Assembly (NCBI GenBank): GCA_000430305.1
Contig: ASZZ01000009.1
Span: 1-64,000, forward strand
Reading direction: 5' to 3'
Length of the DNA: 64,000 bases
Origin: Streptococcus mitis 17/34
GTDB taxonomy: Bacteria > Bacillota > Bacilli > Lactobacillales > Streptococcaceae
Both the position numbers and the translations under genes were made by a program. Below, piece by piece: positions 8,028 through 19,719 of this stretch. How positions within the stretch are numbered: position 1 is the first letter of the stretch; every line of letters starts with the position of its first letter. Under the pieces are notes generated by a model that ran no database searches, had not been told where the DNA came from, and saw only the letters and a program-made list of their open reading frames with translations.

Positions 8028-9399
8028 ATTTTCCTAAACAGAATTGGCTAAAGAGTTGGGTGATAAGTTCATCAGGAGCCGCATCTCCAGTGATTTCACC
8101 AAGAATTTCCCAAGTACGGGTCAAATCTACTTGAAGCAAGTCAACTGGCATACCCAGTTCAAGACCTTGGTTAACAGCTTGTAGGCTTTCAACTGCTTTT
8201 TCAATCAGGGAAATGTGACGTGCGTTAGACAAGTAAGTCGCATCTTGCTCCACAAGACCTGCATTTTCAAAGAAGAGCTCATTGATTCGTTCCTCAATCT
8301 TGTCAATGTTTTGGTTTTTAAGGACTGAAATACGGATGATATCTTTTGGAAGTTCCGAAGTTTCAATCGCTTCAGGCAGGTCAGTTTTATTAAGTAGAAT
8401 AATGCGATTAGTATCTTGGCTGATTTCTAAGAGTTGACGATCTTGGGCGGTCAGTGGTTCACTGGCATTTAATACTAGTAGTACCAAGTCAGCTTCTTTT
8501 AGGGCTTTTTTCGAACGCTCAACACCGATTTGTTCTACAATGTCATCTGTTTCACGAATTCCGGCTGTATCAATCAATTTGAGAGGTACCCCATTGATGT
8601 TGACGTATTCTTCGATGACATCACGGGTGGTACCGGCGATGTCGGTTACGATAGCCTTATCTTCACGCAAGAGGTTGTTGAGCAGGCTAGATTTTCCAAC
8701 GTTGGGACGGCCGATGATAGCAGTGGAAATTCCCTCACGGAGGATTTTACCACGACGGGCTGTTCGAAGCAAATTGGTTAGCAATTGCTCAAACTCCATA
8801 GTCTTCTCACGGACAACAGCAATAGTAGCTTCCTCAACATCGTCATATTCAGGATAATCAATATTGACCTCAACTTGGGCAAGAGTATTGAGGATTTCTT
8901 GGCGAGTATTATTAATGAGGTCAGAAAGGGAGCCGTCTAACTGCTTAACTGCAATGTTCATGGCCTTGTCAGTCTTGGCGCGGATGATATCCATCACTGC
9001 CTCGGCCTGTGTCAAGTCCACACGACCATTTAGGAAGGCACGTTTGGTAAATTCACCAGGTTCTGCCAACCGAGCTCCTTCACGGATAGCCAGCTGGAGA
9101 ATCTCATTGGTCACCGCAATCCCACCGTGGGTATTAATCTCAATAATATCCTCACGAGTAAAGGTCTTTGGAGACTTCATAGCTCCAACCATAACCTCGT
9201 CCATGACTTTTCCTGTCTGAGGATCAACAATGTGACCGTAGTTGAGAGTGTGGCTGGCAACCTGACTCAAGTCTTTTCCTTTAAAAATCTTTTGCGCAAT
9301 TGCAAAACTTTCTGTTCCGCTTAGGCGGACAATACCAATAGCCCCTTCACCTAGTGGAGTAGAGATAGCAGCGATGGTATCAAATTCACGTGTAATCAT
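8026..9399 (-). CDS. mnmE: tRNA uridine-5-carboxymethylaminomethyl modification GTPase
   Basis: The 457-residue protein (also TrmE/ThdF) works with MnmG to modify the wobble uridine of several tRNAs. The order is standard: N-terminal folate-binding domain starting with [19 protein letters not shown], a helical region, and an inserted G domain with [20 protein letters not shown] and LLNKTDLP. The essential C-terminal CLGK motif ends the protein. ATG at 9399 is preceded by an AAAGGAAAC-type ribosome site. Monocistronic, facing dapA. Confidence 0.96.
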   Translation of the reverse strand: MITREFDTIAAISTPLGEGAIGIVRLSGTESFAIAQKIFKGKDLSQVASHTLNYGHIVDPQTGKVMDEVMVGAMKSPKTFTREDIIEINTHGGIAVTNEILQLAIREGARLAEPGEFTKRAFLNGRVDLTQAEAVMDIIRAKTDKAMNIAVKQLDGSLSDLINNTRQEILNTLAQVEVNIDYPEYDDVEEATIAVVREKTMEFEQLLTNLLRTARRGKILREGISTAIIGRPNVGKSSLLNNLLREDKAIVTDIAGTTRDVIEEYVNINGVPLKLIDTAGIRETDDIVEQIGVERSKKALKEADLVLLVLNASEPLTAQDRQLLEISQDTNRIILLNKTDLPEAIETSELPKDIIRISVLKNQNIDKIEERINELFFENAGLVEQDATYLSNARHISLIEKAVESLQAVNQGLELGMPVDLLQVDLTRTWEILGEITGDAAPDELITQLFSQFCLGK

Positions 9400-9499
9400 A
9401 ATGTTTCCTTTAATAGCTTTTTATTGGAAATTTCTCCAAGTCTCTTTTCAAATTGTAACAAATTTAGGCTATTTCTTCAATGGATGCTACTTGGAGATT

Positions 9500-9528
9500 G
9501 AAAAAGCCTAAGCAATTCTGCTTAAGCT
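9500..9528 (-). terminator. Terminator of the tautomerase gene
   Basis: Read on the minus strand, AGCTTAAGCA-GAAT-TGCTTAGGCT (one mismatch) is followed by TTTTTC, immediately after the stop codon of the tautomerase gene. Confidence 0.8.
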
Positions 9529-9531
9529 AGC

Positions 9532-9714
9532 TTATTTGGTGCGCATTTCCCCTTGTGGGAAATAAGTTCCTTCTGGCATGTCGTTGATGATGACATGGAC
9601 AGCAGATTGAGGGGCTCCAGTGTTGCGAACAACAGCTTCTGTTACTTCCTTAGCAAGAGCTTTCTTTTGCTCGAGCGTGCGTCCTTCAAATAAATCGATA
9701 CGTACAAATGGCAT
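9532..9714 (-). CDS. 4-oxalocrotonate tautomerase family protein
   Basis: The 60-residue protein has the family N-terminus MPFVRIDLFEGR. After Met removal Pro1 is the catalytic base, so the start must be ATG at 9714; the open frame runs five codons further. GAGGAAG precedes this ATG. The motif VIINDMPEGTYFPQGE is typical of DmpI-like enzymes. Such proteins form hexamers and tautomerise 2-hydroxymuconate-type enols, but in streptococci the true substrate is unknown. Single gene with its own terminator. Confidence 0.9.
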   Translation of the reverse strand: MPFVRIDLFEGRTLEQKKALAKEVTEAVVRNTGAPQSAVHVIINDMPEGTYFPQGEMRTK

Positions 9715-9765
9715 AATGGCTTCCTCCACTAGTTTTGATTTCTTCTATTTTACCACATTTTGCCG

Positions 9766-9794
9766 TTTAAAGCTTAAGAAAATTATGATATACT
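9766..9794 (+). promoter_or_regulatory. Promoter of the tdk-prfA-prmC-tsaC operon
   Basis: TTTAAA at 9766-9771 and TATACT at 9789-9794 with 17-base spacing lie about 40 bases before tdk. Confidence 0.6.
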
Positions 9795-9836
9795 AGAATG
9801 TAGCAAAAATTTAGAAATGGACGTGAAGCAAGAAAC

Positions 9837-10427
9837 ATGGCACAGTTGTATTATCGTTATGGGACCATGAACTCTGGTAAGACAATCGAGATTCTCAAGG
9901 TGGCCTATAACTATGAGGAGCAAGGAAAAGGTGTTGTGATTATGACCTCGGCTCTGGATACGCGTGACGGTGTTGGCTATGTGTCGAGTCGAATCGGTAT
10001 GAAGCGCCCTGCCCTTGCGATTGAGGACACGACGGATATCTTCGGCTATATCCGAGATTTAGCTGAAAAACCTTACTGTGTTTTGGTCGATGAAGCCCAG
10101 TTTCTCAAACGTCACCATGTTTACGACCTAGCTCGTGTTGTGGACGAGCTAGACATACCTGTCATGGCTTTTGGTTTGAAAAATGACTTTCGTAATGAAT
10201 TGTTCGAAGGTTCCAAATATCTTTTGCTTTTAGCAGATAAGATTGACGAAATCAAGACCATCTGTCAGTACTGTAAGAAAAAGGCGACCATGGTGTTGCG
10301 AACTCAGGATGGACTGCCCGTTTATGATGGTGAACAGATCCAAATCGGTGGGAATGAGACCTATATCTCGGTCTGCCGTAAACATTATTTTGCCCCTGAA
10401 ATCAATAAGGAGAATGAAGAAAAATGA
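9837..10427 (+). CDS. tdk: Thymidine kinase
   Basis: The 196-residue type II thymidine kinase salvages thymidine to dTMP. The P-loop is GTMNSGKT, Walker B is VLVDEAQFL with the catalytic Glu, and the C-terminal lasso holds a zinc site (CQYC and the later CRKH). ATG 9837 follows AGAAAC with a weak upstream GAAGC. The stop codon overlaps the start of prfA by four bases (ATGA), so the two are translationally coupled. First gene of a long co-directional core run. Confidence 0.96.
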   Translation: MAQLYYRYGTMNSGKTIEILKVAYNYEEQGKGVVIMTSALDTRDGVGYVSSRIGMKRPALAIEDTTDIFGYIRDLAEKPYCVLVDEAQFLKRHHVYDLARVVDELDIPVMAFGLKNDFRNELFEGSKYLLLLADKIDEIKTICQYCKKKATMVLRTQDGLPVYDGEQIQIGGNETYISVCRKHYFAPEINKENEEK

Positions 10428-11503
10428 ACATCTATGATCAACTACAAGCTGTAGAAGACCGTTATGAAGAATTAGGAGAATTGCTGAGTGACCCAGATGT
10501 GGTATCGGATACCAAGCGATTTATGGAATTATCCAAGGAAGAAGCTAGTACCCGTGACACGGTTACAGCCTACCGTGAGTATAAACAAGTCCTTCAAAAC
10601 ATCGTTGATGCCGAAGAGATGATTAAGGAATCAGGCGGAGATGCGGACTTGGAAGAAATGGCCAAGCAAGAGCTCAAAGATGCCAAGGCTGAAAAAGAAG
10701 AATACGAAGAAAAACTAAAAATCTTGCTCCTTCCAAAGGATCCAAATGATGACAAGAACATCATCCTTGAAATCCGTGGAGCAGCTGGTGGAGATGAAGC
10801 AGCACTATTCGCTGGGGATTTGCTCACCATGTACCAAAAGTATGCGGAAGCCCAAGGCTGGCGCTTTGAAGTCATGGAGGCTTCTATGAACGGTGTCGGT
10901 GGTTTCAAAGAAGTGGTTGCCATGGTGTCAGGTCAGTCTGTATACTCTAAACTCAAGTACGAATCAGGTGCTCACCGTGTGCAACGTGTCCCTGTGACAG
11001 AAAGCCAAGGTCGCGTACATACTTCGACAGCGACAGTTCTTGTCATGCCTGAAGTGGAAGAAGTAGAATACGATATCGATCCTAAAGACCTTCGTGTCGA
11101 TATCTACCACGCATCTGGTGCTGGTGGACAGAACGTCAACAAGGTTGCGACTGCCGTTCGTATCGTTCACTTGCCAACCAATATTAAGGTTGAGATGCAG
11201 GAAGAACGTACCCAGCAGAAGAACCGTGAGAAGGCTATGAAAATCATCCGTGCTCGTGTTGCTGACCACTTTGCACAAATTGCACAAGATGAACAAGATG
11301 CCGAGCGTAAGTCAACAATCGGTACTGGTGACCGTTCAGAACGAATCCGTACTTATAACTTCCCACAAAACCGTGTCACAGATCACCGTATCGGCTTGAC
11401 CCTCCAAAAACTAGATACCATTTTGTCCGGTAAATTGGATGAAGTTGTGGATGCCTTGGTGCTCTATGACCAAACACAAAAATTAGAAGAATTAAACAAA
11501 TAA
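10424..11503 (+). CDS. prfA: Peptide chain release factor 1
   Basis: The 359-residue RF1 reads UAA and UAG and releases nascent peptides. The catalytic GGQ lies in [10 protein letters not shown], the codon-recognition region is in the middle domain, and [18 protein letters not shown] is the family signature. It overlaps tdk upstream, and its stop TAATG overlaps the start of prmC, whose product methylates the Gln of this GGQ motif. Modifier and target are thus encoded side by side. Confidence 0.97.
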   Translation: MNIYDQLQAVEDRYEELGELLSDPDVVSDTKRFMELSKEEASTRDTVTAYREYKQVLQNIVDAEEMIKESGGDADLEEMAKQELKDAKAEKEEYEEKLKILLLPKDPNDDKNIILEIRGAAGGDEAALFAGDLLTMYQKYAEAQGWRFEVMEASMNGVGGFKEVVAMVSGQSVYSKLKYESGAHRVQRVPVTESQGRVHTSTATVLVMPEVEEVEYDIDPKDLRVDIYHASGAGGQNVNKVATAVRIVHLPTNIKVEMQEERTQQKNREKAMKIIRARVADHFAQIAQDEQDAERKSTIGTGDRSERIRTYNFPQNRVTDHRIGLTLQKLDTILSGKLDEVVDALVLYDQTQKLEELNK

Positions 11504-12337
11504 TGAAATTAGCTCAATTATTTTCAGATTTTGAAGAAGAGTTGGTTAGACAAGGAGAGGAAGCTGAAAGCCTCTCTTTTGTCTATCGTAGCCTGAAAAA
11601 TCTTTCTTTTACAGACTTTGTTTTTGCCCTCCAGAAAGAGGTAACAGAGGAAGAAAAACAATTTGTAAAAGGAATTTTTCAACAGTTAGTAGATCATAAA
11701 CCAGCACAGTATATCATCGGACAGGCTGATTTTTATGGAATGCAGTTAAAGGTGGATGAGCGAGTTTTGATTCCCCGTCCAGAGACAGAGGAGTTAGTGG
11801 AGCATATTCTAGCTGAAAATCCTGAGACGAATCTTTCAGTTCTGGATATCGGCACAGGTAGCGGAGCTATTGCTCTCGCCTTAGCAAAAAATAGACCAGC
11901 TTGGTCAGTGACAGCAGTGGATATTTCCCAAGATGCTTTAGATTTAGCTAGCGAAAATGCTAAAAATCAAAAACTTAATATATTTTTAAAAATCTGATTG
12001 TTTTGCAGAAATTTCTGAAAAATATGATATAATTGTATCCAATCCACCCTATATCTCTCGTGAAGATGAGTCAGAGGTCGGCTTGAATGTCTTATATTCG
12101 GAGCCCCATCTAGCTCTCTTTGCAGACGAGGATGGCCTAGCTATTTACCGTAGAATTGCGGAAGATACAAAGTACCATCTCAAGGATGGTGGTAAGATTT
12201 ACCTTGAAATTGGATACAAGCAAGGTCAAAGTGTTCCTGATCTTTTTAGGAAACATCTTCCTGAAAAACGAGTACGAACACTCAAGGACCAGTTTGGTCA
12301 AGATAGGATGGTTGTCGTTGATGATGGACAAGATTAG
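11503..12337 (+). pseudogene. prmC: Release-factor glutamine methyltransferase, frameshifted
   Basis: PrmC (HemK) N5-methylates the GGQ glutamine of release factors. Residues 1-160 are in one frame (N-terminal helical domain, then the SAM motif VLDIGTGSGAIALAL). At TTTTTAAAAA (11983-11992) one extra base shifts the frame and a stop follows at 11995. The rest continues in the next frame, with the catalytic NPPY in SNPPYIS, through to 12337. Removing one A restores about 277 residues, the normal length. The truncated product would lack NPPY and be inactive. Loss of prmC is strongly deleterious in other bacteria, so a base-call error is as likely as a real mutation. Confidence 0.9.
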
Positions 12338-12923
12338 ACAAGAGTTAGAAAAGGGTGGGGCTGTCGTTCTGCCTACAGAGACTGTTTATGGTCTTTTTGC
12401 TAAGTCCTTAGATGAAAAAGCAGTTGAGCATGTTTACCAGCTCAAACGTCGTCCTAGAGATAAGGCACTAAATCTCAATATCGCCTCTCTAGAGGACATC
12501 TTGCACTTTTCTAAGAATCAGCCATCTTATCTGCAAAAACTTGTAGAGACCTTTTTACCAGGTCCCTTGACCATTATACTCGAAGCCAATGACCGAGTTC
12601 CCTATTGGGTCAATTCTGGTCTCGCGACTGTTGGATTTCGGATGCCGAGTCATCCTATTACCCTTGATTTGATTCGAGAGACAGGTCCCTTGATTGGGCC
12701 GTCTGCCAATATCTCAGGTCAGGCAAGTGGCGTGACCTTTGATCAGATTCTAGAGGATTTTGACCAAGAGGTTCTGGGTCTGGAAGACGATGCTTTTCTA
12801 ACTGGACAGGATTCGACTATTTTGGATTTGTCTGGAGATAAGGTGAAAATCTTACGCCAAGGGGCCATTAAGCGAGAAGATATTCTTGCTAGGTTGCCAG
12901 AGATTTCTTTTGAGGAGGCATGA
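12324..12923 (+). CDS. tsaC: L-threonylcarbamoyladenylate synthase (Sua5/YciO/YrdC)
   Basis: The 199-residue enzyme makes threonylcarbamoyl-AMP for the universal t6A37 tRNA modification. The YrdC fold is visible: GGAVVLPTETVYGLFA at the start, KRRPRDKALN, the ATP-site region FLPGPLTIIL, and GPSANISGQASG. Length suggests the YrdC-only form rather than long Sua5. The start is taken as ATG 12324 (or ATG 12321 just before), overlapping the last 14 bases of prmC. The frame is open further upstream but only through prmC in another frame. Confidence 0.93.
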   Translation: MDKIRQELEKGGAVVLPTETVYGLFAKSLDEKAVEHVYQLKRRPRDKALNLNIASLEDILHFSKNQPSYLQKLVETFLPGPLTIILEANDRVPYWVNSGLATVGFRMPSHPITLDLIRETGPLIGPSANISGQASGVTFDQILEDFDQEVLGLEDDAFLTGQDSTILDLSGDKVKILRQGAIKREDILARLPEISFEEA

Positions 12924-12924
12924 A

Positions 12925-13356
12925 ATGCTAAGAAATTTAAGAGAAACTGATGTGAAAGCTATATGTGACATTAACCAAGAAGCTTTGGGCTATTCTTTTA
13001 GTCAAGAGGAGACAGCTAGTCAACTAACCAGATTATCTCAAGATGAACATCATTTCCTACTTGGCTATGAGGAAGCAGGCAGTCGTGTCTTACTTGGTTA
13101 TGTCCACGCTGAAGTTTACGAATCACTCTATTCCAAAGCAGGATTTAATATCTTAGCCTTAGCAGTTTCACCTCAAGCACAAGGTCAAGGTATTGGTAAA
13201 AGCTTATTACAAGGGTTGGATCAAGAAGCAAAAAGACGTGGTTATGGGTTTATCCGCTTAAACTCTGCCGATCATCGTCTGGGTGCTCATGCATTTTATG
13301 AAAAAGTTGGTTATACTTGTGATAAAATGCAGAAACGGTTTATTCGCATCTTTTAG
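12925..13356 (+). CDS. GNAT-family N-acetyltransferase
   Basis: The 143-residue protein has the GNAT acetyl-CoA site: the beta4-alpha3 motif LALAVSPQAQGQGIGKSLL with the Q-x-x-G-x-G loop, then DHRLGAHAFYEKVGY at the C-terminus. ATG 12925 has GAGGAGG seven bases upstream and begins one base after the tsaC stop codon. The acceptor is unknown. It is not close enough to RimI to call ribosomal protein S18 as substrate. Its place in the tdk-glyA run is conserved in pneumococcus, as far as I recall. Confidence 0.88.
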   Translation: MLRNLRETDVKAICDINQEALGYSFSQEETASQLTRLSQDEHHFLLGYEEAGSRVLLGYVHAEVYESLYSKAGFNILALAVSPQAQGQGIGKSLLQGLDQEAKRRGYGFIRLNSADHRLGAHAFYEKVGYTCDKMQKRFIRIF

Positions 13357-13415
13357 TTTCTTTTCTTATTGTAAAACAAACTGAAGGACAAGTCACGCTA
13401 TAAAGGAGAAGACCT

Positions 13416-14672
13416 ATGATTTTTGACAAAGACGATTTTAAAGCATACGATGCTGATCTCTGGAATGCTATTGCCAAAGAAGAAGAACGCCAACAAAACA
13501 ACATTGAGTTGATTGCTTCGGAAAACGTTGTTTCCAAGGCTGTTATGGCAGCTCAAGGGTCTATCTTGACAAATAAATACGCCGAAGGCTACCCAGGCCG
13601 CCGTTATTATGGTGGAACTGATGTGGTAGACGTGGTAGAAAGTCTAGCCATTGAACGCGCAAAAGAAATTTTCGGTGCAAAATTTGCCAATGTCCAACCA
13701 CACTCAGGAAGCCAAGCCAACTGTGCGGCTTACATGGCCTTGATTGAGCCAGGTGATACCGTTATGGGAATGGATTTGGCAGCAGGTGGACACTTGACCC
13801 ACGGGGCTCCTGTAAGCTTCTCTGGTCAAACCTACAACTTTGTTTCTTATAGTGTGGATCCTGAAACGGAACTCTTAGACTTTGATGCTATTTTGAAACA
13901 AGCCCAAGAAGTAAAACCTAAACTAATCGTAGCAGGTGCTTCAGCCTATTCTCAAATTATTGACTTCTCAAAATTCCGTGAAATTGCGGATGCTGTTGGT
14001 GCGAAGCTCATGGTAGATATGGCCCACATCGCTGGTTTGGTTGCAGCTGGTCTACACCCAAGTCCAGTGCCATACGCTCATATCACGACAACAACGACCC
14101 ACAAAACCCTTCGTGGCCCTCGTGGTGGTTTGATTTTAACCAATGATGAGGAATTAGCTAAGAAAATCAATTCAGCAATTTTCCCCGGTATTCAGGGCGG
14201 TCCTTTGGAGCATGTTGTGGCTGCTAAGGCTGTTTCCTTCAAAGAAGTTTTGGATCCAGCCTTCAAGGAATACGCTGCTAATGTGATCAAAAACAGCAAG
14301 GCTATGGCAGATGTCTTCTTGCAAGACCCTGATTTCCGTATCATTTCTGGTGGAACTGAAAACCACCTTTTCCTAGTTGATGTAACCAAGGTTGTAGAAA
14401 ACGGAAAAGTTGCTCAAAATTTGCTGGATGAAGTCAATATTACCCTAAATAAAAACTCAATCCCTTACGAAACTTTGTCACCATTCAAGACAAGTGGGAT
14501 TCGTATCGGATCTGCAGCCATTACTGCACGTGGATTTGGTGAAGAAGAGAGTCGCAAAGTGGCTGAACTCATCATTAAAACCCTTAAGAATGCAGAAAAT
14601 GAAGCTGTCTTAGAAGAAGTGAGAAGTGAAGTCAAATCATTGACAGATGCCTTCCCATTATACGAGGACTAA
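13416..14672 (+). CDS. glyA: Serine hydroxymethyltransferase
   Basis: The 418-residue PLP enzyme interconverts serine and glycine and loads one-carbon units on tetrahydrofolate. It shows [15 protein letters not shown] at the N-terminus, the [13 protein letters not shown] folate/substrate segment, and the Schiff-base Lys in [17 protein letters not shown] 13416 follows AAAGGAGAA. Full length for the family. The next gene begins seven bases downstream and is probably co-transcribed. Confidence 0.97.
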   Translation: MIFDKDDFKAYDADLWNAIAKEEERQQNNIELIASENVVSKAVMAAQGSILTNKYAEGYPGRRYYGGTDVVDVVESLAIERAKEIFGAKFANVQPHSGSQANCAAYMALIEPGDTVMGMDLAAGGHLTHGAPVSFSGQTYNFVSYSVDPETELLDFDAILKQAQEVKPKLIVAGASAYSQIIDFSKFREIADAVGAKLMVDMAHIAGLVAAGLHPSPVPYAHITTTTTHKTLRGPRGGLILTNDEELAKKINSAIFPGIQGGPLEHVVAAKAVSFKEVLDPAFKEYAANVIKNSKAMADVFLQDPDFRIISGGTENHLFLVDVTKVVENGKVAQNLLDEVNITLNKNSIPYETLSPFKTSGIRIGSAAITARGFGEEESRKVAELIIKTLKNAENEAVLEEVRSEVKSLTDAFPLYED

Positions 14673-14679
14673 AATTTTT

Positions 14680-15654
14680 ATGGACATTTATATTAAGAAA
14701 GCCATTATCCATCAGTTCAGTCCGGATGATACCGAGCTGTTCCTAGCGGATAAGTTTCTCAATATCACTCCAAAAATCGAAGAATACCTGCGCAAAAAAA
14801 TCGAACGTGTGTATTCAGATGAAGCCAAGACTGGGATTTTCGAAGAAGAAAATCCCTTCTTCAATCACATCACAGACGATTTGTTGGAGACATCAGTAAC
14901 ACTGGCTAATCTCTGGAAAGAAGAGTTCAGCATTTCTGAAAACCTCAAGACCAATGACTTGATTTTTGTGCAGTTTTCTAAAGAAGGCGTGGAACATTTC
15001 GCTTTCTTGAGAATTGCCCTGCGTGAGACCCTGACCCACCTCGGAGGAGAAGTTGATAATCCAATCAAGCTAACTCAGAATAACCTGCCTGGATTTGGAA
15101 CGGGTGCCGACGAAGCCTTGGTGGTCAATCTTCAGAGTCGCAAGTACCATCTGATTGAAAAACGCATCAAGTACAACGGGGCTTTCTTGAACTATTTTTC
15201 AGAAAATCTTCTTGCTGTCGCCCCTAAGATTTCACCCAAGAAATCCATCAAGGAACTGGAAAAGACAGCCCAGAGAATTGCTGAGACTTTTAACACAGAT
15301 GATTTTCAATTTCAATCCAAGGTAAAATCTGCTATTTTTAATAATCTAGAAGAAAGCAATGAATTGTCACCTGAAAAATTGGCCAACGACCTTTTTGACA
15401 ACAATCTAACGGCTCGTTTGAGCTTTATTGACCAAGTCAAAGAAGTCGTACCAGAGCCTGTTCAATTTGATGAAATTGATGCCAGTCGCCAATTAAAGAA
15501 ATTTGAAAACCAAAAACTCTCCTTGTCAAATGGAATTGAGCTCATCGTTCCCAATAACGTCTATCAAGACGCCGAGTCTGTTGAGTTTATCCAAAATGAC
15601 AATGGAACCTACTCTATCTTAATCAAAAATATCGAGGATATTCAAAGTAAATAA
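14680..15654 (+). CDS. Nucleoid-associated protein (YejK/NdpA-like family)
   Basis: The 324-residue protein resembles the 37-kDa nucleoid-associated family PF04245. Recognisable parts are the N-terminal [32 protein letters not shown], and the C-terminal [20 protein letters not shown]. The start is put at ATG 14680; the open frame reaches back into glyA, but only the ATG gives the family N-terminus. Family members bind DNA in Gram-negative bacteria; the role in streptococci is untested. It ends one base into the pvaA start codon. Confidence 0.87.
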   Translation: MDIYIKKAIIHQFSPDDTELFLADKFLNITPKIEEYLRKKIERVYSDEAKTGIFEEENPFFNHITDDLLETSVTLANLWKEEFSISENLKTNDLIFVQFSKEGVEHFAFLRIALRETLTHLGGEVDNPIKLTQNNLPGFGTGADEALVVNLQSRKYHLIEKRIKYNGAFLNYFSENLLAVAPKISPKKSIKELEKTAQRIAETFNTDDFQFQSKVKSAIFNNLEESNELSPEKLANDLFDNNLTARLSFIDQVKEVVPEPVQFDEIDASRQLKKFENQKLSLSNGIELIVPNNVYQDAESVEFIQNDNGTYSILIKNIEDIQSK

Positions 15655-16268
15655 TGTTTAAACGAATTCGAAGAGTGCTTGTACTAGCAGTCTTCCTTTT
15701 TGCTGGCTATAAAGCTTACCGTGTTCACCAAGATGTCAAGCAAGTCATGACCTATCAACCCATGGTGCGAGAAATCTTGAGTGAAAAAGATACCCCAGCA
15801 AACGAAGAGCTTGTGCTCGCTATGATTTATACCGAAACAAAAGGAAAAGAAGGCGATGTCATGCAGTCTAGTGAGTCTGCAAGTGGTTCCACCAATACCA
15901 TCAATGATAATGCCTCTAGCATTCGACAAGGTGTGCAAACTCTGACAGACAATCTCTATCTGGCTCAAAATAAAGGTGTTGATGTCTGGACAGCTGTTCA
16001 AGCCTACAATTTTGGCCCTGCCTATATTGATTATATCGCCCAAAATGGCAAGGAAAATACCTTGGCTCTGGCCAAACAGTACTCCCGTGATACTGTTGCT
16101 CCCTTGCTTGGCAATACCACTGGAAAGACTTATAGTTATATTCACCCTATTTCTATCTTTCACGGTGCTGAACTTTACGTAAATGGGGGAAACTATTATT
16201 ATTCTAGACAGGTGCAACTCAACCTTTATATCATCAAATGTTTCACTCTCTTTTCGACATCTGGCTAG
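15654..16268 (+). CDS. pvaA: Lysozyme-like exported protein (PvaA)
   Basis: The 204-residue protein matches pneumococcal vaccine antigen A, a bifunctional lysozyme-like surface protein (PF13702). An uncleaved-type N-terminal helix ([17 protein letters not shown]) anchors it. The catalytic Glu is probably in [19 protein letters not shown], and [11 protein letters not shown] is the typical substrate-cleft segment. Translation is coupled to the upstream gene (stop and start share a base). It likely cleaves peptidoglycan near the membrane. A terminator hairpin overlaps its last codons. Confidence 0.9.
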   Translation: MFKRIRRVLVLAVFLFAGYKAYRVHQDVKQVMTYQPMVREILSEKDTPANEELVLAMIYTETKGKEGDVMQSSESASGSTNTINDNASSIRQGVQTLTDNLYLAQNKGVDVWTAVQAYNFGPAYIDYIAQNGKENTLALAKQYSRDTVAPLLGNTTGKTYSYIHPISIFHGAELYVNGGNYYYSRQVQLNLYIIKCFTLFSTSG

Positions 16269-16283
16269 TCCAGGTGTTTTTGT
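16257..16283 (+). terminator. Terminator overlapping the pvaA stop
   Basis: ACATCTGG-CTAGT-CCAGGTGT (8 bp, one G-U pair) followed by TTTTTG. The stop codon TAG lies in the loop. Confidence 0.75.
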
Positions 16284-16341
16284 TATAAGTTTTCTTTAAG
16301 ATAGATATATTACTCTAGAAAGGTAAAGGAGGGAATTCCCC

Positions 16342-17316
16342 ATGAGAAAGAAACTCTTTCTGACCAGTGCTGCGGTCTTGTGGGCAGTAACAGCTATGAG
16401 TAGCGCCCATGCAGCAACAGATGTGCAAAAAGTTATCGATGAAACCTATGTCCAACCTGAATATGTCCTAGGTTCATCATTATCTGAAGACCAAAAAAAT
16501 CAAACCCTTAAAAAACTGGGCTACAATGCCTCATCGGATACCAAAGAACTCAAGACCATGACACCTGATGTCTATTCTAAGATTATGAATGTTGCCAATG
16601 ACTCTAGCTTACAATTGTATTCATCAGCCAAGATTCAAAAACTAGGTGACAAGTCGCCACTTGAGGTCAAGATTGAAACACCAGAAAACATCACTAAGGT
16701 GACTCAGGATATGTATCGAAATGCAGCTGTAACTCTGGGCATGGAACATGCCAAAATCATTGTAGCATCACCCATTCCCGTTACAGGTGAGAGTGCCTTA
16801 GCAGGGATTTACTACTCGCTAGAGGCTAATGGAGCTAAGGTACCACAAGCCAATAAAGACTTGGCTCAAGAAGAGCTAAAGGCTTTGTCAGATATCAATG
16901 CTGAAAACAAGGACAAAACTGGCTATGATGCTAATAAATTAAATGTTGCCCTAGCCGATATCAAGTCAGGACTTGCCAAAGCTAAAGAAAGCAAGGGTAA
17001 TCTGACAGAAGAAGATGTACGTAAAATTGTTGAAGATACCTTGAAAAATTACAAACTTGATCAGGTCATAACAGGAAACCAGATCAATATCATCATCAAT
17101 TTTGCTTTGAATCTCTCAAAGAGTGATATCCTCAGCAATACAGACTTCACTAAAACCCTAAATGACCTTAAACAAAGTATTGTTTCACAAGCTGGCGACA
17201 GTTTTAAAAATATCAACCTTAACTTTGATGCGGATAAGGCGCTAGAGGACGGCGGTAATTTCCTAAGCTCCCTCTGGCAAGCCATTGTCAACTTCTTCAA
17301 GAGTTTTGGTTCTTAA
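16342..17316 (+). CDS. DUF1002 family secreted protein
   Basis: The 324-residue protein has a clear signal peptide (KKLFLTSAAVLWAVTAMSS, cleavage near AHA-AT), so it is exported. The mature part shows DUF1002 features, such as LGSSLSEDQKNQTLKKLGY near the N-terminus and SPIPVTGESALAGIYY, and is related to Bacillus YpuA. The C-terminus has a Lys/Asp-rich helical segment and a short hydrophobic end (LWQAIVNFFKSFG). Function unknown. A good AAAGGAGGG site precedes ATG 16342. Single-gene unit between the pvaA terminator and the rlmD promoter. Confidence 0.85.
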   Translation: MRKKLFLTSAAVLWAVTAMSSAHAATDVQKVIDETYVQPEYVLGSSLSEDQKNQTLKKLGYNASSDTKELKTMTPDVYSKIMNVANDSSLQLYSSAKIQKLGDKSPLEVKIETPENITKVTQDMYRNAAVTLGMEHAKIIVASPIPVTGESALAGIYYSLEANGAKVPQANKDLAQEELKALSDINAENKDKTGYDANKLNVALADIKSGLAKAKESKGNLTEEDVRKIVEDTLKNYKLDQVITGNQINIIINFALNLSKSDILSNTDFTKTLNDLKQSIVSQAGDSFKNINLNFDADKALEDGGNFLSSLWQAIVNFFKSFGS

Positions 17317-17335
17317 GAAATTTCATGGTATAATA

Positions 17336-17344
17336 GATGGTAAC
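17336..17344 (+). promoter_or_regulatory. Extended -10 promoter of rlmD
   Basis: TGG-TATAAT forms an extended -10 element (TGN before TATAAT at 17339-17344). No convincing -35 box is present at 17 bases. The 5' leader is about 40 bases. Confidence 0.65.
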
Positions 17345-17377
17345 CGTAACGTTGCCGTCTTTTTTGTCGGCCAATAG

Positions 17378-18750
<1,373 letters not shown>

Positions 18751-18757
<7 letters not shown>

Positions 18758-18778
18758 GGTTCACCCAAACCTTTTGAG
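18751..18778 (+). terminator. rlmD terminator
   Basis: CTCAAAAGGTT and AACCTTTTGAG form a perfect 11-bp stem with a CACCCA loop directly after the rlmD stop. There is no T-run, so efficiency is uncertain. Confidence 0.6.
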
Positions 18779-18783
18779 TCCCA

Positions 18784-18828
18784 CAAACACATCACGTGGA
18801 GTGTGTAGCTTTGCTTGTAAAAGCATAG
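18784..18828 (+). repeat. rlmD 3'-end scar, copy 2
   Basis: CATCACGTGGAGTGTGTAGC... translates in frame as HHVECVALLVKA plus stop, closely matching the rlmD C-terminus [13 protein letters not shown] but with a different last codon. This is what an attachment-site scar from an element that arrived with a foreign rlmD tail would look like. Confidence 0.75.
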
Positions 18829-18852
18829 AAAGCTTGGTATGAATCAATAATG

Positions 18853-18878
18853 AAAAGCCTTGATTGTAAGGCTTTTTT
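18853..18878 (+). terminator. Terminator after scar copy 2
   Basis: AAAAGCCTT-GATTG-TAAGGCTTTT with T6 forms a strong 9-bp stem. It probably was the terminator of a foreign rlmD tail, carried in with the scar. Confidence 0.8.
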
Positions 18879-18975
18879 GTGTTTTTATGATAGAATATAG
18901 GTAGTTATAATCGAGAGCAACTAAGAAGCAGTAAAAAAATATTATACGTAGAATAATCAAGATTAGGAAGATAAA

Positions 18976-19719
18976 ATGACAGAAATTGACAAAAAGAATT
19001 TAAAAAATTATCTTTATTGTACATTTGGAATTACTTATATAGCTTGGGTGCTTCTTGCCATATTTACTCAATTTCATATTTTGGGGTTAGAAACGATTAT
19101 AGGAAGAGCATTACATATAGTAGGTGCACTTGGACCAGCTATTGCAAGTGGCTTTTATTTGAAAAGGAATAATATAAAATTTAAACATTTTGTATTTAGT
19201 AAGAAAGAAAATAGTAGTATTTATTTCATTATTCATTTGTTAGCAATTTTGATACTATTTTCTGTATCTTCCTTAGAATTAAATGGAATATCAATTTATC
19301 TGATGCCATTATTCTTTATACAACTAATTTTTTTTGGTGGTGGACATGAAGAATTAGGATGGAGAGGAATATTACAGCCATTACTTGATAAAAAATATAC
19401 TTATTGGCAATCTAATTTGATTGTAGGATCAATTTGGGGAATATGGCATCTGCTTTATGGTTTATAGTTGGAGAAAGCCATCAAGGATTTCCTTTTTATT
19501 TTATTTTTTATATATACATTATTTTTAAGTTTTGTTTTAGGGCTTCTTTATCGTCAAACGAAATCTGTGGGGTACTGTCTATTATTTCATGCGTTCGCAA
19601 ATTTGTTAAATCTCTATTTTGTGTTAAAAATTAATCTTATTTTTATTATCATATTTATTATTTATTTAATTTATACAATATTGGCGAGTAATAGAATTAG
19701 TAAGGAAATAACATTTTAA
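18976..19719 (+). pseudogene. CPBP intramembrane protease, disrupted
   Basis: A CPBP/Abi family membrane protease gene. The EExxxR motif is in HEELGWRG, the second motif in WGIWHL and the third in FHAFANLL; several hydrophobic helices flank them. After IWHL the expected continuation (LWFIVGESHQGFPFYF) is in another frame from about 19449, and from about 19510 the original frame resumes (FIYTLFLSFVLGLLY). As written, a stop at 19465 truncates it. Two compensating single-base changes near T-rich runs would restore about 247 residues. Such proteins mature prenylated peptides or give bacteriocin self-immunity. A broken 3' copy lies at 24964-25052. Confidence 0.75.

Noticed and set aside
8530-9324. 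Several open frames on the plus strand opposite mnmE
   Set aside because: They are antisense shadows of a well-recognised gene, without ribosome sites or similarity to known proteins.
11980-11997. Programmed ribosomal frameshift in prmC
   Set aside because: There is no stimulatory structure or internal ribosome site, and no such event is known for prmC. A miscalled base or mutation is simpler.
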